Position numbers and translations under genes: made by a program
Part shown: one piece after another, positions 62,420-62,733 of the stretch
Position numbering within the stretch: the first letter of the stretch is position 1
How the letters are laid out: every line of letters starts with the position of its first letter
DNA from: Gammaproteobacteria bacterium
GTDB lineage: Bacteria > Pseudomonadota > Gammaproteobacteria > Steroidobacterales > Woeseiaceae
DNA length: 62,733 nucleotides
Reading direction: 5' to 3'
NCBI GenBank assembly: GCA_022600955.1
Contig: JAHZJK010000027.1
Location: 1-62,733, forward strand
The notes under the pieces: model-generated
Seen by the model: the letters and a program-made list of their open reading frames with translations, nothing else
Database searches by the model: none
What the model was told of the DNA's origin: nothing

Positions 62420-62733
62420 GACGGATAAATTCATGAAGGCACAGCCGAACTGGCGAAGCTAGTTCCTAATAATCGGTTGGAACTTGTTCATTCCGTTAGA
62501 AGGCGCTTTGAACAATTGACGCCAGCACACGGAGTCGAATCACGCAGATCTCCCGCACGCATTCGATCCGAGGGCGCAACTGCCTCGCTCCGCCATGCGG
62601 CACTGGCTTCAGTTTAAGCAATTGTATAGATCTAGGCCCCTACCCCACCTGGGCGGTAAGAAACGGCCAAGACTTTCCACTTGCGATTTCGATTTTCCGC
62701 CTGAAACTTGCCGCTGATAAACGGCTGCATTAC
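62420..62733. other. No supported gene after the integrase
   Basis: Only short frames are present. One frame on the plus strand (about 62432-62617) is open but has no proper start or ribosome site. I see no tRNA, terminator or IS end. Confidence 0.5.

Noticed and set aside
62432..62617. Open plus-strand frame after the integrase
   Set aside because: No start codon with a ribosome site at its beginning and no recognisable family; too short to support.
1..62733. CRISPR arrays, rRNA or tRNA genes, insertion sequences
   Set aside because: No regular repeat-spacer pattern, no tRNA cloverleaf or rRNA sequence and no transposase were seen; the only mobile-element gene is the integrase near 61355.

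Overview
The window reads as a chromosomal segment of a polar-flagellated, probably marine gammaproteobacterium, with GC in the low-to-mid 50s by eye. The evidence is a Pseudomonas/Vibrio-type flagellar hierarchy (FleQ, FleS-FleR, sigma-54 and FliA promoters), the FlhF/FlhG polar-placement pair, a PomA/PomB-like stator, an MSHA-like type IV pilus locus, a GTP-type PEP carboxykinase and dusA. A more precise placement, for example near Woeseia-like lineages, would be a guess.

Layout. (1) 1-10867, minus strand: an MSHA-like pilus assembly operon, in transcription order secretin, a one-TM protein, MshE ATPase with a c-di-GMP-type MshEN domain, MshG platform, MshI (PilM/PilN-like), MshJ (PilO-like), a MshK-like periplasmic protein, a PilX/GspK-like large minor pilin, two prepilins, and the start of an HDOD protein. 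The last prepilin has its own FliA-type promoter. (2) 10966-13465: a voltage-gated K+ channel and a second FleQ paralogue split into two overlapping reading frames. (3) 13667-17275, plus strand: a diguanylate cyclase and pomA-pomB-pilZ, each set behind a FliA-type promoter. (4) 17308-53228, minus strand: an almost complete flagellar regulon transcribed in one direction: flgBCDEFGHIJKL, fliC, flaG, fliDST, fleQ, fleSR, fliEFGHIJKLMNOPQR, flhBAFG, fliA, a small gene and a DUF2802 gene. Good sigma-54 sites precede flgB, fleS, fliK and fliL, and weaker ones precede flaG and fliD. A FliA site precedes fliC and a consensus CRP site precedes fleQ. (5) 53328-55533, plus strand: flgA-flgM-flgN and an unusual CsrA-family gene, with FliA and sigma-54 sites in tandem before flgA and a FliA site before flgM. 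(6) 55613-61200: an orphan lipoprotein, pckG, an FHA-linked class III cyclase, a methyltransferase and dusA. (7) 61201-62733: a tyrosine integrase divergent from dusA, with an array of short repeats between them. This looks like the edge of a dusA-inserted genomic island that continues beyond the window.

How it fits together. A CRP-type signal may feed fleQ. FleQ with sigma-54 would turn on fleSR, flgB, flgA, fliK and fliL, and FleR would act on later sigma-54 promoters. FliA, held by FlgM until hook completion, would fire fliC, motor genes, flgM, a diguanylate cyclase and, less expectedly, a type IV prepilin. The c-di-GMP made could be read by MshE and the PilZ protein. The promoter matches were read by eye; the regulatory wiring is inference.

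The most notable points are the FliA-type promoter on a prepilin gene, the split FleQ paralogue next to a FliA-controlled diguanylate cyclase, the CsrA variant with a beta1-beta2 insertion in the flgAMN cluster, the internal duplication of the PilX-like protein, and the dusA-integrase junction with its 21-bp-spaced repeats. No rRNA, tRNA or CRISPR array was seen.
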